Below are positions 50,973 through 59,819 of a stretch of 64,000 nt of DNA, piece after piece. Position 1 is the first letter of the stretch, and every line of letters begins with the position of its first letter. The notes beneath the pieces were generated by a model. It ran no database searches and was not told the origin of the DNA. It was given only the letters and a program-made list of their open reading frames with translations. The DNA is taken from assembly GCA_004321915.1 (NCBI GenBank), contig SCQE01000077.1, positions 20,471-84,470 on the forward strand. Direction: 5' to 3'. The translations under genes and the position numbers were made by a program. Source of the DNA: Nitrospirota bacterium (GTDB lineage: Bacteria; Nitrospirota; Thermodesulfovibrionia; Thermodesulfovibrionales; Dissulfurispiraceae).

Positions 50973-53453
50973 ATGATCAAGTTTTTTTCCAAGGCGATTC
51001 TGGTTCTAATAATCAGCACGCAGCTTGTTTTGACTGATGTATCTTTTGCCATACAAAACCAGATGTCGCCTTTTGGTCCTTCATTTCAATCCAATACGCA
51101 GGGAGGCGGGGTCATTCTTATGCCGCAAGCTCCAGTTATGTCTCTTCCTTTTCGCGATGATGATAAAATTACAATACCTGAATCAATGCAAGACAGGCAA
51201 TCCGAGTTTGAAGCGTTTATTGCTGATAAACCTATAGAAATAGACGAATTTCAATTTGATGTTCTTAAAAAGTTTGATGATATTTCATTTCAATATACAA
51301 CAAAAAGCTTGCCTGCAGAGTACATTTCTGTTCCTGTAAGAATAATGAAGGTCACAAAAAAGCTTGATACGAAAACGGAACAATTGGATAAAATAAAGTC
51401 AGGAGATATTAATAAAGATGATATAAAGACACAAATAACGGGTTTCGAGATTTCCAAGGAAGCCGCCATATTAATAGATGCAGGATATTTTGTAGGTTCA
51501 AGGGACAAGATTGCTTCTGCTTTCAAGCTTGTGGGCATAAAGACGCCATTTGATGTTTCACGTGAAATTAAGCAGTTTGGCTATGATATGTTTACCCGCC
51601 CTTCATTCGCTTTGAAATCATCGTACAATGCGCCTGTTGGCCCAGATTATGTTATAGGCCCGGGTGATGAAATAAAAATAAGCCTTTGGGGAATGATCGA
51701 AGGTGAGCAAACCGTCACAGTGGAAAGAGACGGCAAAGTTACGTTTGCCAAAGTAGGGACGATAGGGGTTGCAGGGCTTACCTTTAAGGAATTGAAGGAT
51801 GTATTACATAAGGAGTTCTCAAAATATTTCACAAATTTCCAGATGAATGTAAGCATGGGCAATCTGAGGACGATAAAAGTATATGTGACCGGCAGCGCTA
51901 ACAGGCCCGGCGCATACACCGTATCATCGCTCTCGACACTCGTAAATGCAATATTTCAGGCCTTCGGACCTGCGAAGACAGGGAGCATGAGGGACATTCA
52001 GTTAAAACGGAACGGCAAGACTGTTGTGAATTTTGATATGTATGATTTCCTTATAAAAGGCGATAAATCCAAGGATGTACGACTTATGCCCGAGGATGTG
52101 ATATTTATTCCACCGTCCGGTCCTCTTGTCGGCATGGCCGGCAGTGTCAATAATCCTGCCGTATATGAACTGAAAGCAGAGACCAGCGTTGCGCAGTTGA
52201 TAGATCTGGCAGGAGGGTTAAGCGATGTTGCGTCTAAGGGGAGTGTGCAGATAGAGCGAATTATTGATAATTCCCGCCAGACCGTCATGGAGTCATCCTT
52301 GGACGAGGCCAAAGGAATGAAGGTCCAGTCGGGTGATGTGGTAAAAGTCTACCCCGTTGTTCAGGATAGGAGGACCGTGAAGATATTTGGCGCGGTCCAA
52401 AGGGCTGGTGAATACGGCTTGAAGAAGAATATGACTGTTCGTGACCTTGTCGGTATGGCAGGCGGGTTGAAATATTACGCCTATCCCAAAGAGGCCGAGT
52501 TGTCTAGGGTTGCGATTACCGACAAAGGGACCACTTCTGAAAAATTTCTTGTGAATATTGAAAAAGCGCTTGCAGGCGATACTGCGCATAATCTGAAATT
52601 GGGCGAGAACGACTATCTTTTTATCCGTACGACGCCTGAATGGCAGTTGCAGAAAAAAGTTTCAATTTCGGGCGAGGTCAAGTTTCCCGGTACATACGTT
52701 ATTAAAAAAGGTGAGAAGTTGTCTTCTTTGATTGATAGGGCTGGTGGATATACAACTGAGGCTTATCTTAAAGGCGCTGTGTTTTTGCGGCAAAGTGTTA
52801 AGGAGCTCCAACAGAAAGGCCTAGATGAGATGGCTATTAGGCTTGAAAGGGAATTGACTGTTGGGAGTGCGTCTGAAATATCGACGGCGGTTTCTGCCGA
52901 AGAGATTCAGGCTAAGAGAGCTGAAGCGGAACAAAAGCAGAAGTTTATAGAATCTTTAAGGAAATTGAAGGCTTCGGGCCGGATGTCGATCAAACTTGCC
53001 CACATACGTCTTTTAAAAGGGAGCGAGCATGATTTTGAACTTGAAGAAAATGACACTCTCCACATACCGCAGAGGAGCAGCGTAGTTAACGTCGTGGGGG
53101 CTGTAATGTCTCAAGGGAGCTTTGTTTATTCAGATAAGCTGGACTATAAGGATTATGTGGATTTGAGCGGAGGTTACAGCAGGTTTGCGGATGAGGACAA
53201 TGCTTATGTTCTGAAAGCAGATGGAAGCGCTAGAAGGCTCTCCAGAGGGATATTGTCTTGGAATTCAGGCAGAGATAGATGGGAGTTTGAAGGCTTTGAA
53301 AATGAATCACGTGAGATAAATCCGGGTGACAGCATTGTGGTGCCTGAGAAATTTGCACGTGTGGCATGGCTTCGCGATATAAGAGATATATCGCAGATAC
53401 TCATGAATATGGCTGTGACAACAGGCGTAATTTGGACAATTTTTAAAAAATAA
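50973..53453 (+). CDS. SLBB-domain outer-membrane polysaccharide export protein (Wza-like, long form)
   Basis: This 826-residue protein is taken from ATG 50973, which has the ribosome site; the start at 50949 is not needed. A signal peptide (FFSKAILVLIISTQLVL, cleavage after SFA) is clear, but no lipobox cysteine is seen. A Poly_export domain begins VGPDYVIGPGDEIKISLWG near residue 222, followed by four or more SLBB-type beta-grasp repeats (VYVTGSANRPGAYTV, GSVNNPAVYEL, KIFGAVQRAGEYGL, SISGEVKFPGTYVI, VVGAVMSQGSFVY). E. coli Wza is less than half this length, so this is an extended type. The end has a short hydrophobic helix (TTGVIWTIF). Confidence 0.9.
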   Translation: MIKFFSKAILVLIISTQLVLTDVSFAIQNQMSPFGPSFQSNTQGGGVILMPQAPVMSLPFRDDDKITIPESMQDRQSEFEAFIADKPIEIDEFQFDVLKKFDDISFQYTTKSLPAEYISVPVRIMKVTKKLDTKTEQLDKIKSGDINKDDIKTQITGFEISKEAAILIDAGYFVGSRDKIASAFKLVGIKTPFDVSREIKQFGYDMFTRPSFALKSSYNAPVGPDYVIGPGDEIKISLWGMIEGEQTVTVERDGKVTFAKVGTIGVAGLTFKELKDVLHKEFSKYFTNFQMNVSMGNLRTIKVYVTGSANRPGAYTVSSLSTLVNAIFQAFGPAKTGSMRDIQLKRNGKTVVNFDMYDFLIKGDKSKDVRLMPEDVIFIPPSGPLVGMAGSVNNPAVYELKAETSVAQLIDLAGGLSDVASKGSVQIERIIDNSRQTVMESSLDEAKGMKVQSGDVVKVYPVVQDRRTVKIFGAVQRAGEYGLKKNMTVRDLVGMAGGLKYYAYPKEAELSRVAITDKGTTSEKFLVNIEKALAGDTAHNLKLGENDYLFIRTTPEWQLQKKVSISGEVKFPGTYVIKKGEKLSSLIDRAGGYTTEAYLKGAVFLRQSVKELQQKGLDEMAIRLERELTVGSASEISTAVSAEEIQAKRAEAEQKQKFIESLRKLKASGRMSIKLAHIRLLKGSEHDFELEENDTLHIPQRSSVVNVVGAVMSQGSFVYSDKLDYKDYVDLSGGYSRFADEDNAYVLKADGSARRLSRGILSWNSGRDRWEFEGFENESREINPGDSIVVPEKFARVAWLRDIRDISQILMNMAVTTGVIWTIFKK

Positions 53454-53458
53454 AGGTG

Positions 53459-54685
53459 ATGGAATTGGATAATAAACAGGTTAAGCAGGATGAGGCTGAG
53501 ATAAATTTATTTGATATTGTTATAGTTGTTTTGAAACGTAAGAAATTAATTGCGGCGATAACGGTAGCTTCTGCTGCTATGACCGCAATAATCAGTTTTC
53601 TGCTGCCTGCCGTATACAGGGCGGAAATCAAAATTCTCCCGCCTCAAACAAGCTCTTCGCCAACACAGATTATGAGCCAAATGGGCCCCGGAGGCGCAGC
53701 AGTCGCAGCAATGATGATAGGGGGAGGCGTGGCTTCAAAGACCCCGGCCGAGTTCTATTTTTCCATTCTTAGAAGCAGGGCGGTGCTTGATCGTATTATA
53801 GACAAGTGCAATCTAATGGACTTATATAAAACAAAAAGCCGAGAGAGGGCAAGGAACTTACTCATTTCAACTTTGCAGACCAGCGAGGAGAAAAAAAGCG
53901 GAATGCTTGTTATAGGGGTAGAGGACAGTGACCCTAAGAGGGCTGCCGATATTGCTAATGTTTCTGTTGAGGAGTTCAAAGAGTATCAGAAAGGATTAGC
54001 TATTACCGAAGCATCCAAAAAGAGGCTGTTTTTTGAAGATCAATTGAAAGATGCAAGGAAATCACTCATAGGCGCAGAAGAAGAGATGAAAAGTTTTATG
54101 GGCAAGCCGGGTGGATTAGATGCAGCCTCCAGCGGTGAAAAAGGCTCCTCTTCCGATGACAGCATCGGCAGTATGAGGGCGCACATAACCGCAAAAGAAG
54201 TTCAGCTCAGAGTAATGAAGTCATATTCTACTGAACAGAATCCTGAATATCAGATGGTCGAGAATGAGATAAAAGGCCTGAAAGAACAATTGAAGAAACT
54301 CGAGGGTGAAGGAACTGCTAATTATGAACCGACTTTAAATTCTAGGGGAAAGGCTTATTTGGGCACCGAAGCAATGAGAAAAAAACGGAACCTTAAATAT
54401 AGTGAAACACTTTATGAGTTGATGTATAAGCAATATGAGGCCGCCAAGATCGACGAGGCCAAAGAACCTGTGCTTATTCAGGTCCTTGAAAAAGCAATTC
54501 CGCCGGAAGAAAGAATAAAGCCGAAGAGAAGGCAGTTGGTAGTGTTCGGGACGGCAGCCGGATTCCTTTTTTCATTGCTCGCTGTTTTTTTGCTGGAGTA
54601 TTTTGAAAAAACATCAAAGTCCACTGAAAGTCGTGAACGATTTGAGACCATAAAAAAATACGCCTCATTTAAAAAGATTTCTTAA
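53459..54685 (+). CDS. Wzz-family chain-length determinant protein
   Basis: This is a 408-residue protein. One membrane helix lies near residue 25-50 (KKLIAAITVASAAMTAIISFLLP) and one near 360-385 (VVFGTAAGFLFSLLAVFLLEYF), enclosing a coiled-coil-rich periplasmic region, the PCP architecture. AEFYFSILRSRAVLDRII and PEERIKPKRRQLVV are Wzz signatures. No C-terminal tyrosine-kinase domain follows. Start choice is ambiguous: GTG 53456, ATG 53459, or TTG 53465 with AAAGGTGAT at good distance. It ends overlapping the stop of the convergent proS by 4 bases. Confidence 0.9.
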   Translation: MELDNKQVKQDEAEINLFDIVIVVLKRKKLIAAITVASAAMTAIISFLLPAVYRAEIKILPPQTSSSPTQIMSQMGPGGAAVAAMMIGGGVASKTPAEFYFSILRSRAVLDRIIDKCNLMDLYKTKSRERARNLLISTLQTSEEKKSGMLVIGVEDSDPKRAADIANVSVEEFKEYQKGLAITEASKKRLFFEDQLKDARKSLIGAEEEMKSFMGKPGGLDAASSGEKGSSSDDSIGSMRAHITAKEVQLRVMKSYSTEQNPEYQMVENEIKGLKEQLKKLEGEGTANYEPTLNSRGKAYLGTEAMRKKRNLKYSETLYELMYKQYEAAKIDEAKEPVLIQVLEKAIPPEERIKPKRRQLVVFGTAAGFLFSLLAVFLLEYFEKTSKSTESRERFETIKKYASFKKIS

Positions 54686-56361
54686 TGTGCAAGTAAGATA
54701 ATTTTTCTTGTTGCATCTCCGACCGCTATTTTTTCCGCCTGCTTTGTCTTCCTGTCTTTTATCTCGACAAGCCCTTCTCTCAGACCCTTTTCTCCGATTA
54801 CGACCTGAACAGGAATGCCGATTAGATCGGCGTCTTTGAATTTAACGCCCGGTCTTTCGTTCCTGTCGTCTATCAGCACTTCCATTTTTTCCGCAACGAG
54901 TCCCTTATGGATCATTTCTGTCACTTCTATTGTTTTGGCGTCGTCGACATTCAACGGGATCAGTTCAACGTCAAACGGCGCAATGCTTCGGGGCCAGATG
55001 ATGCCGTCTTTATCGTTGTTCTGTTCGACGGCAGCTGCAGCGATCCTTGCCGGGCCTATGCCGTAACTCCCCATAATTATCGGTTTCTCGTTGCCGTTGC
55101 TGTCGAGGTAAACAGCTTTTAAGGGGAGTGAATATTTTGTGCCCAATTTGAAGATATTGCCTATTTCTATGGCCTTCTCGATTCTCAAGACATTATCGCA
55201 ATTTACGCAGCGGTCGCCTTCTTTCGCGGTATGCAGGTCATGCCATTCCGGATTAAAGTGGACACCCGCTTTTAAGCCTTTCACATGGTAGTCTGATTTA
55301 TTAGCGCCGCCTATGTATGTACCGTCCTTTAGCGAAGGATCGGCGAGCATCCTGACTTTATGCCCTGCCGGACCTATAAAACCCGCTTCGACCCCGAGTA
55401 TGGATAATATCTCATCTTTGCCGGCCGCCCTGAACTTGCCTATTATTTTTGACAGCTTCTTTTCATGAAGATCCTGATCTCCACGGACCAGTACCAGAAC
55501 AGGTTTGTCGTCAGATATCATAAGTAGGCTTTTGATGAAGCTAGCGGGCACTGCTTTCAAAAAATTCGAGACCTCTTTTACTGTTCTCTTTTGCGGGGTG
55601 TGTATCTCTTCGAAATCCCACACGGTGTTTCCGCTGTCGGAGGGTTTTGATTTTGCGACTTCAACATTGGCGGCATATCCGCATTTGTCGCAGAGCACTA
55701 TGTCGTCTTCGCCTGCCTGACTGCTCGCCATAAATTCATGGGCCGCCGCCCCGCCCATCATGCCTGTGTCGGATTCTACCTGATAGAATTTCAGACCGCA
55801 GCGTTCGAATATACGATGATATGCTTTTGCATGAGCATTGTAATTTATGTCGAGAGCTTCTTCATCCGCATCAAAGCTGTAGCTGTCTTTCATATGAAAC
55901 TCTCTTGTTCTAAGTATCCCGCTTTTGGGTCTTGCTTCGTCTCTCAGTTTTGTCTGTATCTGATACCAAACCTGCGGCAGGTCTCTGTAAGATCGGATCT
56001 CTCTAGATGCAAGCCAAGTCATGATCTCTTCATGGGTCATCCCCAGACACATGTCCCTGTCCGTCCTGTCCTTGAGCCTGAACATCTCAGCGCCTATTTC
56101 ATACCACCTTCCGGTAGTCTGCCAGATCTCGGCAGGATGCATTACGGGCATGGATATCTCCTGCGCTCCGATAGCGTCCATCTCTTCTCTTAGTATCCTG
56201 TTTATTTTATTTATGACCCTCAAACCGAGGGGGAGATAAATATACAATCCGGCTGCGAGTTGGCGCACAAAACCGGCGCGCAGCATAAGTTTATGGCTTA
56301 CTGCTTCGGCATCTGACGGGGCTTCTCTAAGCGTCGGTATAAGCATTTGAGAAAATTTCAT
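54682..56361 (-). CDS. proS: Prolyl-tRNA synthetase (bacterial type)
   Basis: This 559-residue class II synthetase charges tRNA-Pro. Class II motif regions are visible: LAAGLYIYLPLGLRVINKI near 33, MHPAEIWQTTGRWYEI near 80, the RDEARPKSGILRTREFHMKD stretch near 138, and the SYGIGPARIAAAAVEQ motif-3 region near 430. The inserted editing domain lies between about residues 225 and 400 (VRGDQDLHEKKL, FIGPAGHKVRM). At 559 residues it is about normal. It is the last gene of a minus-strand series with recR, ybaB and dnaX. Its 3' end abuts the polysaccharide locus with no visible terminator. Confidence 0.95.
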   Translation of the reverse strand: MKFSQMLIPTLREAPSDAEAVSHKLMLRAGFVRQLAAGLYIYLPLGLRVINKINRILREEMDAIGAQEISMPVMHPAEIWQTTGRWYEIGAEMFRLKDRTDRDMCLGMTHEEIMTWLASREIRSYRDLPQVWYQIQTKLRDEARPKSGILRTREFHMKDSYSFDADEEALDINYNAHAKAYHRIFERCGLKFYQVESDTGMMGGAAAHEFMASSQAGEDDIVLCDKCGYAANVEVAKSKPSDSGNTVWDFEEIHTPQKRTVKEVSNFLKAVPASFIKSLLMISDDKPVLVLVRGDQDLHEKKLSKIIGKFRAAGKDEILSILGVEAGFIGPAGHKVRMLADPSLKDGTYIGGANKSDYHVKGLKAGVHFNPEWHDLHTAKEGDRCVNCDNVLRIEKAIEIGNIFKLGTKYSLPLKAVYLDSNGNEKPIIMGSYGIGPARIAAAAVEQNNDKDGIIWPRSIAPFDVELIPLNVDDAKTIEVTEMIHKGLVAEKMEVLIDDRNERPGVKFKDADLIGIPVQVVIGEKGLREGLVEIKDRKTKQAEKIAVGDATRKIILLAH

Positions 56362-56383
56362 CGTAATATCTCCTGAGAGTGGG

Positions 56384-56977
56384 TTATATATCCCGTCTTC
56401 CTTCGAGTGCTTTGGAGAGGGTCACTTCATCCGCAAATTCAATATCGCTGCCGATCGGCAGGCCGTAGGCTATGCGGGAGGTTTTTATATTCATAGGCTT
56501 CAAAAGCTCCGTGATGTATCTTGCGGTCATCTCGCCTTTGGTATTGGGGTTGGTGGCCAAGATGACCTCTTCGACCGGATTATCTTTAAGTTTGTTGATC
56601 AGCGCATTGATTTTAAGTTTGTCGGGAGTTATGCCGTCAAGCGGAGAGAGGGCGCCCAGCAATACATGATAGGTCCCTTTGAATATCCCGGTCCTTTCTA
56701 TGGCAAGCACATTGCTCGGTTCCTCTACCACGCAAATTCTGTTGCTGTCTCTGGACGGGTCGCTGCATATAGCGCAGGGGTCGACATCGGTTATATTAAA
56801 ACAGTTCGAGCAGAAACGCGCGTTTTCTTTTACGTCGACTATTGCTGATGCTATATCTTTAGCTTCTTCAGCCGGCAAAGTCAGGATGAAAAAAGCCAGT
56901 CTTTGCGCGGTCTTTCTTCCGATGCCCGGCAACTTTGTTAATTGAGTTACAAGGTTCTCTATTATATTTTGTGACAT
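56384..56977 (-). CDS. recR: Recombination mediator RecR
   Basis: This 197-residue protein has the normal RecR length. The helix-hairpin-helix start LTKLPGIGRKTAQRLAFFIL is followed by a four-cysteine zinc finger (CSNCFNITDVDPCAIC) near residues 57-72. The Toprim region (ICVVEEPSNVLAIERTG, LLGALSPLDGI, VILATNPNTKGEMTARYI) follows. It works with RecF and RecO to load RecA at gaps. It lies 14 bases downstream of ybaB and 22 bases upstream of proS, in the usual dnaX-ybaB-recR order. Confidence 0.96.
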   Translation of the reverse strand: MSQNIIENLVTQLTKLPGIGRKTAQRLAFFILTLPAEEAKDIASAIVDVKENARFCSNCFNITDVDPCAICSDPSRDSNRICVVEEPSNVLAIERTGIFKGTYHVLLGALSPLDGITPDKLKINALINKLKDNPVEEVILATNPNTKGEMTARYITELLKPMNIKTSRIAYGLPIGSDIEFADEVTLSKALEGRRDI

Positions 56978-56991
56978 ATACGGGAGTGCGG

Positions 56992-57330
56992 TTATTTAAA
57001 GAGATTACCCAAACCGCCCATTCCCGGTATTTGAAGTCCCATTGTCAGTTTTGACATTTCGTCGTTCACCATCTGCTGTGCCCGCCTGATGGCCTCATTT
57101 GTGGCTGCAAGTATCAAGTCCTGAAGCATTTCTACGTCATCAGGGTTTACGACGTCTTTTTCTATCTTTATCGATACCAGCTCTCCGTTTCCGCTTGCCG
57201 TTACTGTGACCATGCCGCCTCCGGAAGTGGCTTCAACCGTTTTTTTCTTGGCCTCTTCCTGCATTTTCTGCATTTCTCCCTGAAGTTTTTGGGCCTGTCT
57301 CATCATATCGCCCAACATTTTTTTAGACAT
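56992..57330 (-). CDS. YbaB/EbfC family nucleoid-associated protein
   Basis: This 112-residue protein is taken from the ATG whose first base is 57330, which has AGGGAGG 5 bases upstream; a longer in-frame start at 57360 lies inside dnaX. The sequence MLGDMMRQAQKLQGEMQKMQ is the coiled-coil N-terminus, followed by SGGGMVTVTASGNGELVSI and the helical VEMLQDLILAATNEAIRRAQ. It forms dimers that bind DNA. It overlaps the dnaX stop by 8 bases, the usual coupling. Confidence 0.95.
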   Translation of the reverse strand: MSKKMLGDMMRQAQKLQGEMQKMQEEAKKKTVEATSGGGMVTVTASGNGELVSIKIEKDVVNPDDVEMLQDLILAATNEAIRRAQQMVNDEMSKLTMGLQIPGMGGLGNLFK

Positions 57331-58954
57331 TATCGCCTCCCTTTTTGTTTGGAATAACATCGCTTACGAGTCCTTCGAACAGCTCAAGGCCCGTGCTTAC
57401 TATTTTATTCTGTTTCGCATCCTCGATTAAATCCCTCTTGCTTTTGCCTTTTGCCTTGGCTATTTCTATTTTTATTTCGGGATTTATGCCGGACAATTCA
57501 TGTATCTGTTCTTTTAGCGCATTCAATTTTTCCCTGATAAATTCTTCATGCATAGATGCTCCGCCATTCAAAGACAGCGCTATTGTTTTATCGCTGAAGG
57601 ACGCTACGCATTCTTTCAATTTTGATGCGAACGGATAGTCGTTCTCTTCGATATGCGTAATCATATTTCCCCAAGCTTCCGCAAGCGAAACATTCTGTTT
57701 TGCTTCGCTTCTAGGTGTGTCGGGTTGTGGTGCCGGAGGCGTTTTGTTTTCGGGAATGTCTTCGACCGGCTGGACTTTCGGACTGAATTTATCAAGCCGG
57801 GATGCCGCAGGTCGTATCTGTTTGGGAACATCGCCCAGCGATTTTATGGCTTCATTCACGTCTTTGAAATGGCTTAAAAAACTGAGTCTGATAAGCGTGA
57901 GTTCGAATGCGACCCGAGGATACAGAGAGCTTCTTATAGACGGTTCAGCTTTAATGAATTCAGAAAGGAGCAATGCAACGTGTTCTTGGTTGGTAATGCT
58001 CTTCAACTCTTTTATTGCCGCATCTTCTTCTTCGTTAAGATCTAAAATATTTTCGGTGGTATCGACGATCGTGGCTATAAGCAGATTTCTCAGGAACTGG
58101 AGCATGTCCCTTGTGTAAGTCTTGATATCGATACCCGTGTCTATAAGCACTGCTATCGTCATTATTATGCGGCTTCTGTCTCCTTCGATGAGCGCTGATG
58201 TCATGTCCGATATGGAACGTATGTCGGTAATTCCGAGCATGTTCATTACGTCTGAATCGAGTATGTTGTCCGAGAAAGAGGAAAGCTGATCAAGTATCGT
58301 AAGCGAATCCCTCATGCTCCCGTCCGCAGCCCGCGAAACCATTTCCAAGGCAGAGTCCGAAATTACTATCGCCTCATTCTTTGTTATGAATTTAAGGCGT
58401 TCTTTTATAGCGTGGCTCGTGATTCTTCTGAATGGAAGATGTTGACAGCGGGACAACACCGTGGGCAGTATTTTCCGGGGTTCTGTTGTTGCCAGCACAA
58501 ATACTACATGAGGCGGCGGCTCTTCGAGTGTTTTCAGCAGCGCGTTGAAGGCCGCAGTGGACAGCATGTGCGCTTCGTCAATTATGTAAACTTTATATTT
58601 GCTTTCCGACGGCGCGTACCTGACACGCTCCCTCAAATCCCTGATGTTGTCAACGCCCGTATTGGAAGCCCCGTCAATTTCCGACACGTCGATAGAAGAG
58701 CCTTCAACAACAGATAAACAAGATTGGCATTTGCCGCATGGGGTAGGGGTCGGCCCTTCGGCGCAATTCAGCGCCTTTGACAGGATCCTTGCCGTGGTCG
58801 TCTTGCCTACGCCGCGCGGACCGGAAAAAATGTAAGCATGGGCGACTTTATTTTGTGCAATGGTATTTTTCAGTATGCGGGATACGTGCTCCTGACCGGT
58901 AAGATCATCGAAGCTTTGGGGCCGCCATTTTCTTGCAAGTACGAGATATGACAT
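57323..58954 (-). CDS. dnaX: DNA polymerase III subunit gamma/tau
   Basis: This 543-residue clamp-loader ATPase has Walker A SGPRGVGKTTTARIL near 45, the zinc module with cysteines in CAEGPTPTPCGKCQSC near 64-79, Walker B YIIDEAHMLS near 120, and sensor LATTEPRKILPTVLSRCQ near 155. The C-terminal 170 residues are the variable tau-like part. No A-rich slippery stretch for a gamma frameshift was seen in the tail. The gene is downstream of tRNA-Ser and SRP RNA genes in the same direction. Confidence 0.96.
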   Translation of the reverse strand: MSYLVLARKWRPQSFDDLTGQEHVSRILKNTIAQNKVAHAYIFSGPRGVGKTTTARILSKALNCAEGPTPTPCGKCQSCLSVVEGSSIDVSEIDGASNTGVDNIRDLRERVRYAPSESKYKVYIIDEAHMLSTAAFNALLKTLEEPPPHVVFVLATTEPRKILPTVLSRCQHLPFRRITSHAIKERLKFITKNEAIVISDSALEMVSRAADGSMRDSLTILDQLSSFSDNILDSDVMNMLGITDIRSISDMTSALIEGDRSRIIMTIAVLIDTGIDIKTYTRDMLQFLRNLLIATIVDTTENILDLNEEEDAAIKELKSITNQEHVALLLSEFIKAEPSIRSSLYPRVAFELTLIRLSFLSHFKDVNEAIKSLGDVPKQIRPAASRLDKFSPKVQPVEDIPENKTPPAPQPDTPRSEAKQNVSLAEAWGNMITHIEENDYPFASKLKECVASFSDKTIALSLNGGASMHEEFIREKLNALKEQIHELSGINPEIKIEIAKAKGKSKRDLIEDAKQNKIVSTGLELFEGLVSDVIPNKKGGDNV

Positions 58955-59004
58955 TTTTTTATTAAGGTTATTGCAAAGCTTGTTTTTTTATTTTCTATAT
59001 TCGG

Positions 59005-59122
59005 CGGTCGGCAGATGCTTAAATGGGACCGGCTTGCTGCGGCACCCAGACATAATGCTTACCGTTGCTTCCTTCCGGATCTGGCGGGGTTCACACCGGC
59101 CTGCTGCGCAGGGCCGACCCCC
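59005..59122 (-). ncRNA. ffs: Signal recognition particle RNA (small bacterial 4.5S type)
   Basis: The minus strand has the universally conserved SRP RNA apical region CCGGAAGGAAGCA (complement at about 59069-59081) flanked by the expected asymmetric loop and tetraloop. The two ends, GGGGGTCGGCCC near 59111-59122 and CTGCCGACC near 59006-59014, can pair as the long basal helix. The RNA scaffolds Ffh for co-translational membrane targeting. End positions are approximate to about 5 bases. It lies 16 bases after tRNA-Ser and 50 bases before dnaX, probably on one transcript. Confidence 0.9.
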
Positions 59123-59136
59123 GGATATAGAAAATT

Positions 59137-59228
<92 letters not shown>

Positions 59229-59245
59229 AAGACTTATTTATCAAT

Positions 59246-59275
59246 AATATAAGTATGTTCAGCTGTTTTATTCAA
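59246..59275 (-). promoter_or_regulatory. Candidate promoter of the tRNA-Ser/SRP RNA/dnaX series
   Basis: On the minus strand TTGAAT (59275-59270) and TATATT (59251-59246) are 18 bases apart, matching sigma-70 boxes at four and five of six positions. They end 17 bases before the first base of tRNA-Ser. The boxes overlap the last codons of the degraded integrase reading frame, which suggests that frame is not a conserved gene end. Confidence 0.5.
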
Positions 59276-59341
59276 TCCCAAAGCAGGGATCCACGGGTTT
59301 ACCAGTGGGTGAATGCTGCCCGGAGCTAAGCGGAGGCAATT

Positions 59342-59368
59342 CGGCCATAGGCCGTCAGGCGAAGCCTG
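59342..59368. repeat. Tandem short hairpins inside the integrase remnant
   Basis: CGGCC-ATA-GGCCG at 59342-59354 and CAGGC-GAA-GCCTG at 59356-59368 are two perfect 5-bp stems with 3-base loops, one base apart. More partial pairing (AGTG with CACT) follows to 59386. The region resembles a short palindromic repeat unit of the REP or MITE kind; other copies would have to be found elsewhere in the genome. Confidence 0.55.
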
Positions 59369-59586
59369 TAAGTGCAAAGTGCCACTGGCTTGCCTGTGGG
59401 TATCTACTAACAGCTGTTTTCCAATATGCTTGCATAAGGCTGTTGCTTTTGCCTTATCATTGGTTTTCAGGCTTATGGCCTTGCCCCGCCCCAGCTGGAT
59501 GTACCATGTGTTGTTTCTTTTGAAGAAACTCATAACAGACATTTTAACTTACCCCTTAATTTAAATTCAATTTTTGTAAATGTATC

Positions 59587-59703
59587 TCAATCACGTGTCA
59601 TATAGGCATCGATACTTTCTTTATCCGTATACCATTTGCCACTGCCCATCTTTGCATATATGTCTCCTTGCTTGATTAGTATCATTAGCGTGTTTTTAGA
59701 CAT
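59587..59703 (-). pseudogene. Excisionase-like helix-turn-helix fragment
   Basis: The minus strand encodes 38 residues from ATG 59703: MSKNTLMILIKQGDIYAKMG, then SGKWYTDKESIDAYMTRD. This is the recognition-helix and wing part of the HTH_17/excisionase fold. In-frame codons upstream (LNGYIS) continue the match back to a stop, so the N-terminal helix has been lost or the start changed. It precedes the integrase remnant in the same direction, the usual xis-int order of integrative elements. Confidence 0.5.
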
Positions 59704-59728
59704 GCTTATATACCCGTTCAGTTACCCG

Positions 59729-59743
59729 TGTCGCATGGCGACA
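59729..59743. repeat. Short perfect hairpin
   Basis: TGTCGC-ATG-GCGACA forms a perfect 6-bp stem with a 3-base loop. It lies 26 bases beyond the start of the excisionase-like fragment. It may belong to the same palindromic repeat family as the other hairpins nearby. Confidence 0.5.
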
Positions 59744-59761
59744 GGCATCGGATTATTTGTA

Positions 59762-59819
59762 GAATCCCATAGTGGATTCACAAAAGCCTTTGCAGGATGC
59801 CTCGTGGCTTGCCACGGGG
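59762..59819. repeat. Pair of hairpins, palindromic repeat
   Basis: GAATCC at 59762-59767 pairs with GGATTC at 59774-59779, and CCTCGTGG at 59800-59807 pairs with CCACGGGG at 59812-59819 with one G:T. Read on the minus strand, the second hairpin would encode the PRGKPRG motif that recurs in spurious reading frames over such repeats. No nearby gene explains it as a terminator, since no T-run follows. Confidence 0.5.

Larger units (their letters stand above)
59234..59542 (-). pseudogene. Truncated phage-type integrase (N-terminal fragment)
   Basis: This minus-strand frame of 102 residues starts near 59542 (or ATG 59533). Only the first 45 or so residues look like a tyrosine-recombinase arm-binding/N-terminal segment: SFFKRNNTWYIQLGRGKAIS then LKTNDKAKATALCKHIG. 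After that the frame reads through hairpin-rich repeat DNA (59342-59395) and has no catalytic R-H-R-Y residues. It therefore appears to be the start of an integrase gene cut by a repeat or deletion. Beside it are an excisionase-like frame and tRNA-Ser. Confidence 0.6.

Noticed and set aside
54660..54720. Bidirectional terminator between the Wzz gene and proS
   Set aside because: The two stop codons overlap by 4 bases and no stem with a T-run is visible on either strand.
57323..58954. Programmed frameshift in dnaX for a gamma product
   Set aside because: I looked for an A-rich slippery heptamer followed by a stem on the minus strand in the tail and found none.
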